Assembly (NCBI GenBank): GCA_028290165.1
Contig: JAQGKJ010000647.1
Location: 1-5,934 of the forward strand
Source of the DNA: Bradyrhizobium sp.
GTDB lineage: Bacteria; Pseudomonadota; Alphaproteobacteria; Rhizobiales; Xanthobacteraceae
Reading direction: 5' to 3'
Length of the DNA stretch: 5,934 bases
Part shown: positions 5,638 to 5,934 of the stretch, in pieces
Position numbering within the stretch: position 1 is the first letter of the stretch
How the letters are laid out: each line of letters starts with the position of its first letter
The notes under the pieces: generated by a model
What the model saw: only the letters and a program-made list of their open reading frames with translations
The model's database searches: none
Told to the model about the DNA's origin: nothing
Position numbers and translations under genes: made by a program

Positions 5638-5934
5638 TCAGCTCTGCGAGTGACGCGCCATGAAGTTGTCGAAACCGACTTCCGCGACCTGGAACCACTG
5701 GTATCCATTGCTGGCGAACGCAGTCAGCGACTCCAGCACCTTTTTGAAGTCGGCGTTGGTCGCGGCGACCTCGGCGTGCAGTTCCCTGGCAGCCTTGTAG
5801 CTCGCCTCCATGATGGGTGGCGAGAAGGCATGCAGCTTGGTGCCACCGGCGAGCAGCTTGCGCAACGCGGTCGGATTGCTCTGATCATACTTCGCCATCA
5901 TCCAGTTGTTGGCGTAATGACCGGCCTGCTCGAG
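5638..5934 (-). CDS. TRAP transporter substrate-binding protein (DctP/TakP/FcbT1 type), C-terminal part only
   Basis: The last 98 residues of a gene entering from the right edge are open to the boundary in the minus direction. They match the C-terminal region of TRAP binding proteins of the TakP/FcbT1 group (COG4663). Diagnostic stretches are ANNWMMAKYD (8-17), then alternating helices with AFSPPIMEASYKAA, and QWFQVAEVGFDNFMARH near the end. In the whole protein this region holds the long C-terminal helices used for dimer contact in TakP. The residues that usually bind substrate lie upstream, outside the window. The reading frame is intact to TGA (5638-5640). The gene points toward dctM and shares its terminator. 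That its COG4663 type fits the COG4664/4665 permeases supports it being the partner of DctQM, but this is inference. An ATG at 5901 is internal, not the start. Confidence 0.85.
   Translation of the reverse strand, partial: LEQAGHYANNWMMAKYDQSNPTALRKLLAGGTKLHAFSPPIMEASYKAARELHAEVAATNADFKKVLESLTAFASNGYQWFQVAEVGFDNFMARHSQS

Noticed and set aside
4209..5663. Long plus-strand open frame of 484 codons inside dctM
   Set aside because: It is a shadow of dctM in another frame, caused by GC-rich third positions. The product is extremely rich in Arg, His, Asp and Ala with no recognisable domain, while dctM has clear family motifs throughout.
1..5934. Mobile element, CRISPR array or defence system
   Set aside because: No transposase, integrase, spaced direct repeats or known defence gene is present. 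All sizeable genes are ordinary metabolic, transport or envelope genes with uniform GC-rich codon use.

Overview
The window looks like chromosomal DNA from a GC-rich alphaproteobacterium. Family resemblance suggests the Bradyrhizobium/Rhodopseudomonas/Afipia group, though no marker gene here proves the genus. The evidence is high GC at third codon positions, a perfect TTAA-N7-TTAA box of the CtrA type, the style of the MoaA protein, and a TRAP transporter of the COG4663/4664/4665 (mannitol/chloroaromatic/2-oxo acid) type.

Layout. (1) Positions 1-555, minus strand: a short-chain dehydrogenase/reductase, cut by the left edge after its active site. (2) Positions 556-640: a divergent intergenic region with a perfect 7+7 bp inverted repeat lying over putative promoter elements for both neighbours. 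(3) Positions 641-1327, plus: a HAD-superfamily phosphatase of the phosphoglycolate phosphatase type. (4) Positions 1328-1480: an intergenic region with the CtrA-like box. (5) Positions 1481-1969, plus: a small lipoprotein with a PEGA-like domain and a Pro/Lys-rich tail. (6) Positions 2091-3125, plus: moaA, the first enzyme of molybdenum cofactor synthesis, with no other moa/moe/mob gene in view. (7) Positions 3126-3424: a 299-base gap with a possible 29-codon leader ORF behind a strong ribosome binding site. (8) Positions 3425-5565, plus: dctQ and dctM, the small and large membrane subunits of a TRAP transporter, overlapping by ATGA. (9) Positions 5581-5611: a strong terminator that should work in both directions. 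(10) Positions 5638-5934, minus: the C-terminal end of a TRAP periplasmic binding protein (DctP type), convergent with dctQM and cut by the right edge.

How they work together. The clearest functional unit is at the right. DctQ and DctM form the membrane part of a sodium-driven secondary transporter, and the convergent DctP fragment is probably the binding protein that feeds it. This uncouples expression of the binding protein from that of the permease. The other genes look like independent single-gene units. I saw no mobile element, CRISPR array, tRNA, rRNA or obvious new multi-gene system. The points most worth a second look are regulatory: the shared operator candidate, the CtrA-type box, the leader ORF before dctQ, and the convergent TRAP arrangement.
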